In this document: positions 1 through 13,083 of the stretch, piece after piece
Numbering within the stretch: the first letter of the stretch is position 1
Layout: every line of letters begins with the position of its first letter
Translations under genes and position numbers: made by a program
Origin: Casuarius casuarius
Taxonomy: Eukaryota > Chordata > Aves > Casuariiformes > Casuariidae
Length of the DNA stretch: 64,000 bases
Direction: 5' to 3'
NCBI GenBank assembly: GCA_003342895.1
Contig: PTFA01000010.1
Span: 9,804,139-9,868,138 of the forward strand
Notes under the pieces: generated by a model
Database searches by the model: none
What the model was told of the DNA's origin: nothing
What the model saw: the letters and a program-made list of their open reading frames with translations, nothing else

Positions 1-2124
1 AGTGAAAAACAAACAAACAAATACCCAAATCAGCGAAAATTTCAGTAAGGCCTATTCATCACCTCAGGCACAGGCAGCCTCAGGCACACAGCCAGCAACA
101 TCCGTGAGGCCTTCGTCCTGTCATTGGCCCAGGAAGTTTGTGACACTGAGCTAAGCTTAAGGAAAAGGGAACATCTGTGAGTGCAGCTCCTTTCCCCTGC
201 TAGCAGTGAGGAGGAGAGTCTCCTTCCTCTTCCAGGCTCAGGGGACTGCAGCCCCCCTTCTTCTTGCTTCTTCACTAATTCCTAAAATTAGGACTTTGTC
301 CTGCGTGATCATCCCTAAGTCGTACTTGATCAGCCCTACTACCAGGTATTTTCCATATGATGTCCACAGAAGTCTTTTGACAATAGTGGCTAGTTTCACT
401 TCACTTTCCAGATTCACATCTCTTTCATTTCCTGAGTTTGTCCCCTTTTCTTTGCCAAAACTGAGCTGAGCAATTTCTCTTGAAAATTCCATAAAAATTT
501 GTGTTAATTTCTTTTAAAAATAATTTGGAGAAAAGCCAAGAAAAAAAATACAGAGATGCTAATTTCCTTTAAATTTGTCTACATTTAGAAGTGGAAAAGT
601 ACTGGTGCTTGACTGCAAGGCTGTCTCTAAGCCCCGGTAGACCAGACTTTGCCTGGCAATCTACATGGAGCACACGAGCAGCTGAAGTGTGGCTTTTGTT
701 CCACCTTCAAGCTAGCTGTGATTTCAAGGATTCAGCTGTGATTTGTGACTGTGTGAACATGTTATTGCATCACTCAGAGAGTCAGACTCTTATCAGCTCT
801 GGCACAGAGGGGTATGTGCCTGCTGCAATGGTGCTTTCTGCTGCAGGCACACCTAGCAGATTTGCATTGGTTCCCCTTTTCTCTTCTCTCTGATGAAAAG
901 AAATGGGGACCTTTCTACCAATTTCTTCTCCCTCATCACATTCAAAAGACCCTGGAAAGAAGGCACAGACTCCCTCTGCCTCCTTTGAAATGACCCTTTA
1001 CTCAGTGATGTCTCCGATGTGTGCTCCACTCACAAAGGTGGGTCTCCAACACATCTTCCATGAGCACAAAAGATCTGAGAGCTCTTTTCTTCCTTCTTGC
1101 TATTTCGCAGAAGGGTATACCAAAAAGGCAGTCCAAAGAATGTGGAAAGCTGATACAGAAAGTAACCACATGTCTTTCTTCCAGTCTCTTTCCCTCAGTA
1201 AAAGTAGAAGACATTTGAGTGACAGAGAGTCAGTGTATCAGGTAGAAAGGGAGTCAGGGAGACAGGGGACTGTGCTCACATAGGTCATCTTCAGCAGTCT
1301 GCAGCTTTTGGCTGCCACTAGAAGGAAAAACAAATGTATAGAGACAGTGCCAAGTTGTGCAGGACCTTTTCAGTGCCTCTCAGCCAGGACTGCAAAAGCA
1401 AAACAGTGAGCACTAGACTTGTGTGAAGAACAAACAGATAGATACCTGACTCTTAGATGTTAATTAGTCTATATCTGTAGAAGTGTGAAGACTCTATGTC
1501 TGGTCACGCACATTTTCCATTCCAGTTTGTTGGTTAGCTACTCATGTCAGTCATTCAGGCACCATTATTTTGTGATTATATGACACCTCCCAGCAAAACA
1601 CTGATGGCACATCTTGAAGGGAAAGCTACAGAACAAAGATTCTGCTCTGAATAAGTCTGCAAATAATTTTTAATTAACACCAACTTGAAAAAGGAAAAAA
1701 AAAAAAGATGTGGCCAGTTTGTGATAGGAAAGAGTGGGATTTGTTAAATAAGTAATTCCCTACAAATTAATCACCAGGTCTAATTAAGAGATATCAAGGG
1801 GAAAGAGAATCAGAAAAGTAAGTTTAAAGGAATTTCTAGCTAAAACATAAGATAAAAGTCATATCTGAGAAAATCAAAATAAACAGCATGTGTGAATGTT
1901 TTTCTTGGGATGAGCCAAGGGAAATATTTTCCTCTGGTTTGGCCCATACAATATATAACAGATGAGACCAGTCTGGTTGCTCTTTTGAACGAATTACACA
2001 GTTAGTGGCTAAAAGGAGACATAGTCAATGCTAATGCAATGTCTGAATGTCATATGAGCAGTAATACCTTGGAAATCCTCACGTTTGGGGCCTGCCTTGT
2101 CTTGCAATTATCTTTTTTTGTTCC

Positions 2125-2190
2125 CGGTGCAATTCCTTTGACTCCAAAGGGCTCACAACTGATTTCACTTGTTTGGGAAAGGAAAAGGCT
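2125..2190. repeat. Fossil repeat, GGTGTAA / CTCCATTGACTT type
   Basis: CGGTGCAATTCCTTTGACTC, CAAAGGGCTCACAACTGATT and TCACTTGTTT loosely follow the pattern GGTGTAACTCCATTGACTTCAATGGAGTTACTCCTGATTTACAC. This is a weak, decayed match. Confidence 0.3.
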
Positions 2191-2436
2191 CTGATTCTAT
2201 GCAAGAGTTTTAGACTCTTCAGCTCTCCTGACAAGACTGTGTTCACTGGAGCATTTTTCTCTTCCTTTTAAATAGACATACAATTATCATCTCTAATCTG
2301 ATCCCAAGGAAATCTATTAGTCAGTCTTGCTCCTCAAACCATCCAGGCAGCCCAGCAGATTCTTTGTCCTTACGATGTTGCTAACAAGGTTTGCCTGAAG
2401 CCTAATGGGTTTCATTCCAACAGCTAGTAAGTGGCC

Positions 2437-2460
2437 TAAAACATGTATTAACATGTTTTA
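2437..2460. repeat. Perfect inverted repeat, 10-bp arms, 4-base loop
   Basis: TAAAACATGT, ATTA, ACATGTTTTA. A diverged further ACATGTATT copy follows at about 2,482. Confidence 0.95.
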
Positions 2461-4325
2461 AGCACATTTTAATACATATAAACATGTATTGCTGAAGGCA
2501 ACTCATGTTTTCTTAGCACATCATCATGGATAGGAAATAGCAGACACCCCTTTTTAATGACCACCTGTTCTCCTCTCTCAGACACTGGCATAAATCAGCT
2601 GCATAAACACAGTAGAGGTGAGAGGAGACTGATACAAAAATCTGATAAGAAAATCCAGATCCCGTTCTCTGTGTCATTTTTGAGACTCACTCCTCATCTG
2701 TTTCTGCTCCATTTCTGTGTAAACTCAGGGTAACTTCAATTAACTTTGAACAACTATTCCAGGTCTGTAAATGAGATAAAACTAAACCCAAAGTGAACAT
2801 GAGTTCTAAGTGTGCAAAATACCTGCATGGCAAATAGTGAATTATATAAAATGCAGAACAGACTATATTGCAGCATTGTGCTAGGAAAAAATCTGACCTA
2901 CATTTATATTAAAATACAACTTTTACTATTTCACAGCAAATCTTTACTGTTATTGGATTTCCTAACATTACTGTTCAGGAAAGGTATATTTTAGTATATC
3001 TGTGTGTGTATCCATGGTTTCTGTGATTCCCAGACACAAAGCTACATGAAGCTGGGATGAAGGTCGGGAGCAACATAATAATAAAAGGCATTATGATAAA
3101 GTCGTAATGATCAAAAAAGCCTTATATTGTAAGTCTAGGAAATTAAAACAAATATTGTTAAATATAAAAGAAACATAATGATGCTAATGAAAAAAGAGTG
3201 AAAACATCTTCAAAACTTTAGCTCTGCTAAAGAGAAAGTATGTAGAAGAAATATTGCATTTTAAGACAGTTTCTCTTAATGTAAACACTGACGTATTAAT
3301 GATAATCATATGACTATTGCATAAACCTATAACTGCACCAACTTGCATATTCTCAGAAAAAGTCATTCTGTACTTAAGAGTGGGAACAGACCTTCTGCTG
3401 TGGTTGAATTCGAGCATCCAGCTATGACAGTGATGGCGTATATTTTGACAATCTGCGTCTACAGATAGGAGGAGTTGGTTCTTGAGACTGAAGCCTAAAT
3501 AATAAAATAAAATTCCTAGAAATGTAGGGACAGAAAAGATGCGTGAGTCCAGTCCTTCTGGGCTGCAACAAAAATATCCTGAATTACTAGTTTGAAGAAA
3601 GCACAACAGGGCACAGAAAAATTTTGCTCTTCTCCTTTGCACATCTGCATAGGGTTATCTCCAGGCTCTTGATGTTGGTGGGTCAGAGCAAAAGAGTTGG
3701 AGAATATTCGCATCACCAGCAGAAATGGACACTTGCAAATGGGCCTGACAGTGGAGTTATGTGGCACTCTGGGGACAGCACTGCTTATGGAAAGGGCTCT
3801 TGCCTGCAGAAGCTTAACTTCTACGTACAAGAAGGAAGGCTAATATTTGATTTTTAACATTGGCTCTGCTGTAAGCCTGGCAGTATTGTCCCATCTTATA
3901 CCCTGTACACAGAGGTTTTGAGAGCAATTGGTGATGTTATTCCTCCTTCCTCCCTGCTCCTCTTAACATATCCCTGCAAGCCTTTGGTCTGTTTCTCAAG
4001 CTACCTTTTCTATACAGATATACTAAGTATACATTAATACTCTTTGATATGCTTGACAGAAAGTACTGCATAGGTCATCTCTTTAGCCTGGTGCAATTGA
4101 AAGAAGTCTACTGTTGTTAATGCTATTATGAAAATTTAAATCAGACAAGTGTCTTTATCCCAGATCCTTTAGTTTGATTTGTTTTGTGTTCTTTTTTCTT
4201 TTTTCCTACATTTCTCTCTTATCTCCAAAAATAAATACAAATTATAGGAGAGAATTGTAAAATGTGAAATGTCTCCTTTTCTGCCTTCAGAGTTTCCCTG
4301 ACTGAAATCTTATGTATTGCACAAA

Positions 4326-4356
4326 ATTTGTATTCACAATATTTGTGAATACAAAT
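4326..4356. repeat. Perfect inverted repeat, 14-bp arms, 3-base loop
   Basis: ATTTGTATTCACAA (4,326-4,339) and its exact complement TTGTGAATACAAAT (4,343-4,356) flank TAT. Confidence 0.95.
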
Positions 4357-7300
4357 ATTGCTGAGCATTACATTGAGGGAGTGAAACATTATTTAGTCTT
4401 TCAGCTGGCTCAGGATCTGCTTTCAAAGTCTGCATAACTTGCTGAAAAAATCTGAACCAACTCTCCATGTGCCATGGGTAGTATCACTGAAATGAATCTA
4501 CACTCATCTCCATATGCCAAAATCTTAGGCCCTTTAATCATAGCTAAATACATGGCAAATGTATTACATTGCATCTTAACTAGCCATGGACAAATGCCTG
4601 ATTGTGGCAGGTGTGAAAGGATTGGGCAGGTTATTTATTTATTTACTATATAACACTGTCATCATATGCTTTTGAACCTTTTTATGCTCCATTTACATTT
4701 CCTATCCCTGTCCTCTTTTATGAATGTTTCTCCTAGGATTTTAAATAAATAGCTAATAGAAACAGGTTAAGCATTGGTACTGATGATATCAACTCTTTTC
4801 TGCACCTGCAAAATGTTCTGGGAACATTATTTACAGCCATATGTGATCCTATTGAAATTAAATGCTAAATTAAATTATTAATTAAATTAATAGCTCACCT
4901 TCCTCCTATTCCTTTTTGGAAGAGTCTCTGTTTTGGCCACATGTCCATAACATAGAATTATGGTAGAGCTAAATCCCCAACTGTGAGTGGACCAACTCTA
5001 TCGTATGTTACTACTGATGTTTAGCACCGGTTATCCTAGCTTTCATCTCTTCTTTCATCTTTAAAACACTGCCATCTGTTGTTTCCAGACAGTTCAGTCT
5101 TCTGTTTATGCAAAATTTTGTCCCATACCATATGGAAAAAATATCTATTTTCAATTAACCATCATATTTTCTTAAAGTACACTAGGGAATTGAGAAAAAA
5201 ATAGGCATCACTTACTCATAAATATCTGTGAAGGTGATGATAATTTATTACAAATTATATTTTCAAGATTTTGACTATGTGGTCATGCAACTCATTCAGA
5301 TACCACAAAAGCTAGCCAGTTTTGTAATATTAAAATATGTTTTAAACATTTGAATGCTATTATTGATATATAGATTTCATTGGTACTAGCATACTGATCT
5401 AGTCATTTCCATAGGAAATTTTTATAGATAGGCCACTTTCAACTTTTTTCTTTTGTGATCTTAAATTTGTCATGTCTTGCTACAGGATACATGTGACTTC
5501 TTCTAGAAAGTTTGAATCCAATTCCATAAGCTATTGGTTAAGCCATGCAAAATGCTGAGATGCTATATTAAGTTTGTGATGTTATGAATATGTTAAAATG
5601 TTCTGTCTTGCAAAAGCAAGAATGAAGGCTCACATTGCCTATGCCTACAAGAGCAATCAATACCGAACACAGAAGCAGATTAGCAGAGAGAAGAAGTGGG
5701 TGCTGAGACCCATGTGCCCACATTACACACATTTGAAAGGTTTTATTTTTTTGTAGTCTGGTTCTGTGGGCTGAATGCCTATAAGTGACTGGAGTGCTTA
5801 GGTGCATCTGGATGCATCTTCCGGTAGAGTTTCACCTAAAAGGAATCCAGTTCATATGCTCTGAGATCACTCTGTGATGTGAACCACAGAGCAGCAAGTA
5901 GGGACAATGTACTTCAAAAGTGATCTGATCTAAATCATCAATGTAGACACACTTAGAGTGTGATACAGAGCTAAAGTGAAAGGGGTAAAACAGCCAGTAG
6001 TAGTATTTACCTATGAACAAATTTTAGTGAGATCAGTTCCCCCTTCTCCTTCCTGAATCTTTATTTATAATACAAATCATTTTCAATGTTAAAAGTGAAG
6101 GAGATACCATGCTTGAGCAGAAATAGATTTCTTCGGAACTAAAAAAGAAAAAAAAAAAAAAGATGCTATTCTTAGTAATGGGCTATGCATTTCATTCCCC
6201 AGTTCAAAGGAATATTTAAAACGAGAAGTTGAGTTTCCATTCAAAGCCATCCTCTTTGATGCAGTATCAAGGCCTGTCCTTCCATCCTTCAAACAACTGC
6301 AAGATTTTCTCCTCCTGAGTTACAGCCTTGCCCTCCCAGCCACCCACAACCACAAGCCTCCCACAGATACATGCAGATTATGAGCTGTGTAAAGTGACCC
6401 AAGTTGAAACTAAGGAGGAAAACAGGTGCCAGGTGGCTAGAATATGTGACAGTCACTGGTAAAATAAGTACAGAACTGTAGTAATAAAGAACGGTATAAA
6501 AATGGGGAACAGATGCGTCAGGACTTGGGCAAAACACCCAGATAGAATATGCCTTTGGTGGTCCACTTGTATAAAAGAAAAAGGCCTTTGGCTCCTAGTT
6601 TGCTAAGATGCTTCATGGCAGTAGGAAGAAAAGCCACTTCTACAAAGTTTGACACTAATTGTTAGAAAGACTGAATGTGGGGTGATACGGAACTGGCTGG
6701 ATCTTTTAAGCCGTTCTAAGTTTACCAGCTATCAGTGAGCACTGCAGGCAGCCAGCAGGGGAAAAAGAAAAGAAAGGGCAGTGTGACAATTCTGGGAAGA
6801 GCCGTAGACTATCCCCAATATTGCTGACCTGGAGGAATCCACATTCCTTTTTTCCTCAGCCTGTTCTGCCTATGAATCTTCAAAGATTTTGAGGACGAAG
6901 ACTGCCTCTACTCACCATGGTGACCAGGTCAAGAGTTCTCAAATGAAATCTTTTTTTTTTTTTCCTTTTGTTAGAAAAGTATGACACCTTGAAACCGAAA
7001 CCTTCCTGGGAAATGTTTCTGTTTCAATGAAATGGAACAAAGTCAGGGATGGAAGTGAGTAGAGGTGGGGCTGGAGCAGGCTGTCCACCCTAGCGGAGCT
7101 AACAGCTCACAGCTTAGCTCCCTCTTCTGAGATGAGACTGTGTTCACAGCTTTGCTGCAACTCTTCACAGGAGACAGTCTCTTTCATGCAAAGCATGCTT
7201 AGTTAGCTACACCGCCTAGCAGGAGCAATGAGCCCCTTTACTTGTCAGGAGGACATCCATACAGAGAATAGCAAAGCAAACATTTGATTATGGGCTTTCT

Positions 7301-8287
7301 CATGCTGTAACTGAGCCAGCCAAGTCAGTATGTTATTCAAAACAGCTTGGTAGGATGTATGCAATTAACTTTATTGTAAGAAAAAGTTGTATGGTCTCCC
7401 TGTAGTGAAGAAACTGCTGCAGTATGAAAACACTCTCTGAATGGAAAAATGCCATCATCAGCTCTCTGTACAGACTCCAGGTCCTACTATAACATAAACA
7501 GCTGATAGTAACTCCTGAAAAATCAGAATATATATGCTTCATTTATAGCCAGTTTCTATTCTTTAATAAAATGTGTTAAAATCTGCAGCCAAGATCAAAA
7601 TCTAGCTGTAAACTGTGTGCAGATAATATTAATATTATATTTAATTAATCAGAAAATTAGTCTGAATTGAATAATGATTCCTTGGTGATAGCTCATTACA
7701 TGCTTCTTTTCAGCTTGAAACTGCGCCAGACCTATTTTTTATCAATTACTTGTAGTGCTTCATCAAGTTTTCATCCACTTGAGAGTGATTAACTGTATAT
7801 CCAAAGGACTTCTATAAAGGAAATTTGGTTAGTGCTGCACAAAATGTGCTGCCTTAGATGTAAGGCATGCAGAACTTTATTTTATTCTATTTTATTTAAA
7901 AAATAATCAAACTGATCCCCCTACCTGGGAAGATATCTACCTACTTGGTAGATAACTAGAATGATCTTACATTAGGGGTTTTCCAACATCTTTACTCCTC
8001 TACACCCTTCTATAAAGCTTGTCTCTACAGAACACTGTACTTTCTATCTGCTTACTTTAGCTATCAGTCTGTCTACTCCAAAACTACTTGTACCTTAAGT
8101 CTTTAGTATTTATATCTTAGTGTCAGGGAAGTGGGGATTCCTGAGTGAATGGACTCCATGTATCCATTCTTCAGGATGAGTTTTCATTTGTTCACTGGAA
8201 GTAGTGATCTTGGCCCAGAAGCACATTGTGATCACAGCTGAAACAGAGTCCCTACCATTTTACAACCAAGAAACAATGGGGAATAAC

Positions 8288-8400
8288 AAAAAAAAAAAAA
8301 AAAAAAAAAAAGGCCATCAGGTTCTCAAGCAAATACTAAGAAAAGAAGAATTCTAATCTGAAACAGATCTCCATAAAAAAAAAAAAAAAAAAAAAAAAAA
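8288..8400 (+). repeat. Two long poly-A tracts
   Basis: A run of 24 A (8,288-8,311) and a run of 26 A (8,375-8,400) flank 63 bases of unassigned sequence. These are the longest homopolymers in the window. They could be retroposon tails or slippage products; no parent element is recognisable. Confidence 0.9.
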
Positions 8401-8416
8401 GGTGGTGGGGGGAGGG
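8401..8416 (+). repeat. G-rich run after poly-A
   Basis: GGTGGTGGGGGGAGGG abuts the second poly-A tract, giving an abrupt A-to-G purine strand switch. Confidence 0.85.
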
Positions 8417-11400
8417 TTGCACAGGAAACTGTAGGTAAAACCACAAGGTGCACTGCCATGCAGAGGTACCCAAGCCAAATGAAATAGCTTAATGGGAGCA
8501 ACAGACCATGTCAGCTCGGTGCTCTAATATCATGTTTATTAAAGAACAGTGGTGCAAATCAGAGAGTTCATTAGAAGGTAAGAGGCTGAGGCAGGAGCAC
8601 GAACTATCTTAGGGAAAAAATTCTGTAATGTTACTCATCTTTTGCATTAGCAGCACAAACAATGTGCTTCTTTAATATAATAAAAATATGTTTTCCCTAG
8701 CTACAGAGACTAGAAAGAAATCGTGGCATAACAGGTCAGTCTATGATCTGTCCTCACTCTTTTCCTTATATTCAGTCATTTGAAAAATATGATACAGTGG
8801 AGGGGATGCTTTGTGATTTTCATATGGACTTTTCTTCTGTAGGGGACAATTTCTCTCTAAAATAATTGCATAGCCTCTCCAAAATGATTGTACAGTCCCA
8901 AATTGGTTACTGTCCTGAACTGGTGCATCTGATGACAGACAAATTTTCTCAATGCCTCTAAAATGCCAGAGAATGTTTCACCTAATACCCTTCCTAGACA
9001 CCTCATTCTGCTTCTTGAAGGTGCTCCTGCTGCTCTTGAGTATCAGTGTCATTGTTGACATTGATATTCCAGTTGCTTCTAAAGCACTGGTAAGTGGTTT
9101 GGGGTTTGCAGGTAGGAAAGCTGTAAACACAGCACTCATCCAATCTTCATCTCAGGAAAGCCTTGGAAAAGAGATTCAATAGGCTTTGAACTGGGTCCAC
9201 CATCAGGCAGGGCTGGCATCAGGCAACATTTCTGATTTTGAAAATATATGCCTGGAGGCCAGGAAACACAGTGAGGTCTATGTTACCTTCAGTCCTTTGG
9301 CAATTTAGTTTATTACTATTTGCCAGCCTGTTGGTACAGATAATTCATGTGCATGCATGGAGGACTGCCGAAAGAGCTGCATTCCCTCTAGGTCCTGTTC
9401 CCATCAAATACATAAATTATGAGTTTTCCTTTTGTCCTCTCCTTCACACCCCTTCTATTTTCCTTTGTGTCCTTTCATGGCACAACTTTATTGACTGTCA
9501 TCATTTTTTTCTGCCTTGGCCTGCCCTCTTGATGGTTGAGTCATTAGTTTTCCATTGTGTACCTGACATAAATAAATAAAGCATCTCTTCAAAATAAAAC
9601 TTTCTCCAGGGCTTCTGTTTTGCCAAGTGGGTTATGACTGAGACATTGGCATTGGGAGCACAAGTTCACACTTCAGCTGCTGTGAGAAGTGAGAGGAGTC
9701 ACTTGAGACTCAATTCAGTTACCCACATACAATCAAGTGCTGCTCCCTGGAGATGCCCTGGGCTATTGGACACTTCTGCATGGGGCTGTCTGATTTTACA
9801 CAAGACCTATGGGAGACCTGTGCTTTTCCATAAGGATAGCTGGGGGTGAGATGGGCTGCAGTCTGAGAAGTGGGGAGACAGGTACATAGGGCAACTGAAC
9901 TGAGTCCTGCATCTCTCCTTTTGCTCCACTTTTCCTATCTGTGAAGTGCAGTAAATATCACTTATATTTTTCAGGATCAGCCAGCCCAGTGCTTCCTGGC
10001 CATTTTGCACAAAGCTGAATTTTACTGCCTTACAGTATGGCTGCTTCTGCCATAGGAAAAGATGGAGGAGAAGAAGTGGGGGAGCTGGGAGGAAGCAAAA
10101 ACCAGAAGAGCTCTTGAAAACTGTGTTTTCCAGGCCTGATGCCCCTGGGAATTTCTGTGTGGAGCTGATTTTCCCACAGCAGTTACTGCTGTCCTATACA
10201 TCTCATTACTTCCTTGGCAGCTGTAGCAGCCACCAGTCCAGCTTTCCAGGGCTCCAGCACAAGCAAAGCAGAAGGGAGCGCAACAGCCATTTTGCAGTCT
10301 CAACAATCTGTTGGCTTCTGTTTGTGGGTCAGTCCTGCTCACAGCTACAAAATAATGAATATTTTCTGAGTCTGGGCTCAGAAGGTCTTTGGATGTAGAA
10401 AGTGATGCCACATTAAGGCTGCTGCTGCTCCACTGCTTCAATTCAGAGAATGAAGCAAGAATTGAAAAGGCTGTTCAAGTACATTGCGTCAGACAACAGC
10501 CACCCTGGCAGGAGAGCAGTTATTTGAGAAGCTTGTGGGTACATGCATGCCCATGGGATTTCAGTCATTGCAGTTCAGCATGGCAGTGAGCTCAGTGGTG
10601 CACAGGCATGGATGAAGAAATGACACCGGCCACAGCAAAACCAGGGAAAGAATAACAGGAAAAAAGCTTATAGACAGATACTCCATAAACAGGGGGAAAC
10701 TCAAAGGTTAAAGATCCTATGAGAGTGTTTTCTCATTAAGGAACTCAAACATTGTGCAAGACTGGTGACCAGAGAGGATCAAGCTTTATTTTCTTTTTTT
10801 GTCATTTCTAAGTCAAACTTCTCAAGTTATTTAGGTACCCAGAGATAGAGGACTATGCCTTATGTGGCACCAGATCTTAGACAACTTGGTATTATTAGCT
10901 AATTCTACCTGTGTCTTTAGGCATCAAAATATTTTTACAAACCTGCTGGCCATTATCATAAGGCATTACTGTGGTCACAAAGTGACCGAACAAAAATGAC
11001 ATCTATTTACTCAACAGATCTCCTAACCCAGGGGGCAAATGTTGGGTTTTAGAAGAACAAACTACTAGACTCTCAGTTTCTTCGTGGTTGTGGGAGTGCA
11101 GTTGGGGGATGGAAATGTTGAGATTTGGGGGACCAAGAATCTGAGAATTTGAGAATCTGGCAATGAGGATCAGGGGACTCCAGGACTGGGGCTGTGGCTG
11201 TGGCCAGGCCTGGCCTGCTGCCCATCTTGTGACATTTCTCAAAGCCTCCTTTCAACTGTTTGAGGAATCTAAGCCTCAATCCCATTCTGCTACCAGCAAT
11301 ATAAGAATAATTATGAACATCTCTTAGACCTCATTGCTGCTAGTTTTGTCCTGGAAACACCTAGGACCCTCACTGTTAGTAAAGCTCTCTTGTACGAAGT

Positions 11401-12725
11401 ACTATAGGTACTACACTAATTTAGAAGTTCCTTTTCCCTGCACAACAGTGTATTATGAGTGGAACTCGTTGCTGCAGGATGTTACTTAGACAAAAGACAA
11501 TAATGCAATGTTAGAGGAAGGGAGAAAAATATCACATTAAACTGAACGAGGCTTGCTCTGATGGGTGTGTCCTTGATAGAATTTTTAACCTAGCTATAGG
11601 TCAAAATATTGCCATTCTGAAAGACAATTTGAATAATGCTATATCAAAGACTGGAAAAGCCAGTGTGAAGGGGAAAAAATGCAGGTACATCAGTTTCTTC
11701 TTTGTCCCAATACAGCACTCTTCTGAAGCTTTCAAATTCCAAAATTCTAAGTTTTACCTCTGAAAATACTAAATGCAGTAGGGGAAAACACAAAGATTTT
11801 ACGGTAATACCCCCTCCTCTTTCCTCTGCCAACTCAACATTCTTGTTAAAAATGTTTTACCTGAAAAATATGAATTTGTGCTGAGAGTGATATATTATCT
11901 GGAAATCAAATCCACAAGCAGCGCTGACAGTTAGGAAGAACATCTTTTTTTACTGTAAATGCCGTGTGTGTGTGAAAGAGAGAAAGACTGACTATGACTT
12001 AGATCCAGGCATTAAGCTCAAAATCCTGGAACTCAATTCAGCAGAGTGAACTATTTCTGTCAAACGTTTTTCTACACACAGCTGTGTCCTATGACAAGGA
12101 TAAAATAAGAAGAATCTGAAAGGGTGCATTTAGGTATGATCACTTCCCAATGATATCCCCAAAGAGAATCTTTTCTGCACCAGCATCAGCCCCAAGTTAG
12201 CAAGAGACATGAGCAGCCCAGTTAAGCACATCTTTGCTGAATAACTTTGTGGCCTTATCCTCATAACCCTTCATCATTCCTCTGCCCTGGCCTGTGCTGT
12301 ATCTCCTTGCCCTTTTGTTCTAGCTGTAATTAATATGTCAGCATGTCAAGGCACTGACCACATCTCCTTATCTCTGAGGCGCCTTTTGTGTCCTTAACAC
12401 AGCTGAATGGAAGAAAATGACCTCTCTCATATCATTGCTCTTGATGATTTTGGTGATTGCCCCTTTCTGATCTAGTGTACATTTAATCATGTAATAGATA
12501 GACTTGCATCTGGCTTGCATATCCTGAATAAGCTGCTGAAATGGGAGGGTTTTCTACTCAGCTGCATTCCATGCAAGGGTTTTGTAAACTTTTGTAGACT
12601 TAAAGTGGATACACACTCCCTCCCTATCCGTTATGCAAAAATCCGGTGGAATTTGCCTTGGATGAAACCAATAAGCTACAACACTTACTCCATTCTACTG
12701 AAGAAAAATAGAACACAGCAGTGAG

Positions 12726-12925
12726 GCGTGGGAGGTGAAGGTTTTATTCCTGGTTTGGTCACTGATCTCCTGCATGACCTTGAGGAAGTGTTTTCACCTC
12801 ACCAGCTCTCATCCTATACTTTTTGTATCCTGGCTATTTAGATATGAAGTACTTTTCAGAGGAAGAACTGTTTCTGTGTGCTTATGAAATGTCTCACCAG
12901 GCCTCATCCTGGTTGGGATCTACAA
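12726..12925 (+). repeat. MIR-like (CORE-SINE) fragment
   Basis: TGCATGACCTTGAGGAAGTG matches the MIR box TGTGACCTTGGGCAAGTCAC. It is preceded by a TTCCTGGTTTGG segment matching the ATCCCGGCTC part. Downstream, GGAAGAACTGTTTCTGTGTG and CCTCATCCTGGTTGGGATCT resemble the 3' tail of sauropsid MIR-like SINEs. The copy is highly diverged and boundaries are approximate. Confidence 0.6.
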
Positions 12926-13066
12926 CAGCAGCAAAGCTATGAGGCAGAGCCTGTCAGTTGCCATAAGTGGACATGGTACTTTGACAAAAGTTATGCCAGT
13001 TTCACAGTCTCTGCGCAAGAAGTTCAGCTGTGGATTCAACCCTAATAATAATACCTTCCATTTAAA

Positions 13067-13083
13067 ACAAACAAACAAACACA
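13067..13083 (+). repeat. (AAAC)n short repeat
   Basis: About four CAAA units (ACAAACAAACAAACAC). Confidence 0.85.

Larger units (their letters stand above)
1..8287. other. Intergenic, no gene recognised
   Basis: This is AT-rich non-coding DNA. Open frames are at most about 150 codons, overlap in several frames, and show no domain or splice-consistent structure. A 13-T run at 6,951-6,963 and hairpins at 2,437 and 4,326 are the main landmarks, with one weak fossil repeat at 2.1 kb and an all-AT 16-bp palindrome at 7,623-7,638. Confidence 0.7.

Noticed and set aside
3184..3642. 152-codon minus-strand open frame
   Set aside because: No motif, odd composition, and overlapping open frames on both strands.
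7623..7638. 16-bp perfect palindrome ATAATATTAATATTAT
   Set aside because: Only A and T, so low complexity makes it unremarkable.
10022..10441. 139-codon minus-strand open frame with several cysteines
   Set aside because: Cysteine spacing fits no family I know; likely chance in slightly GC-richer DNA.
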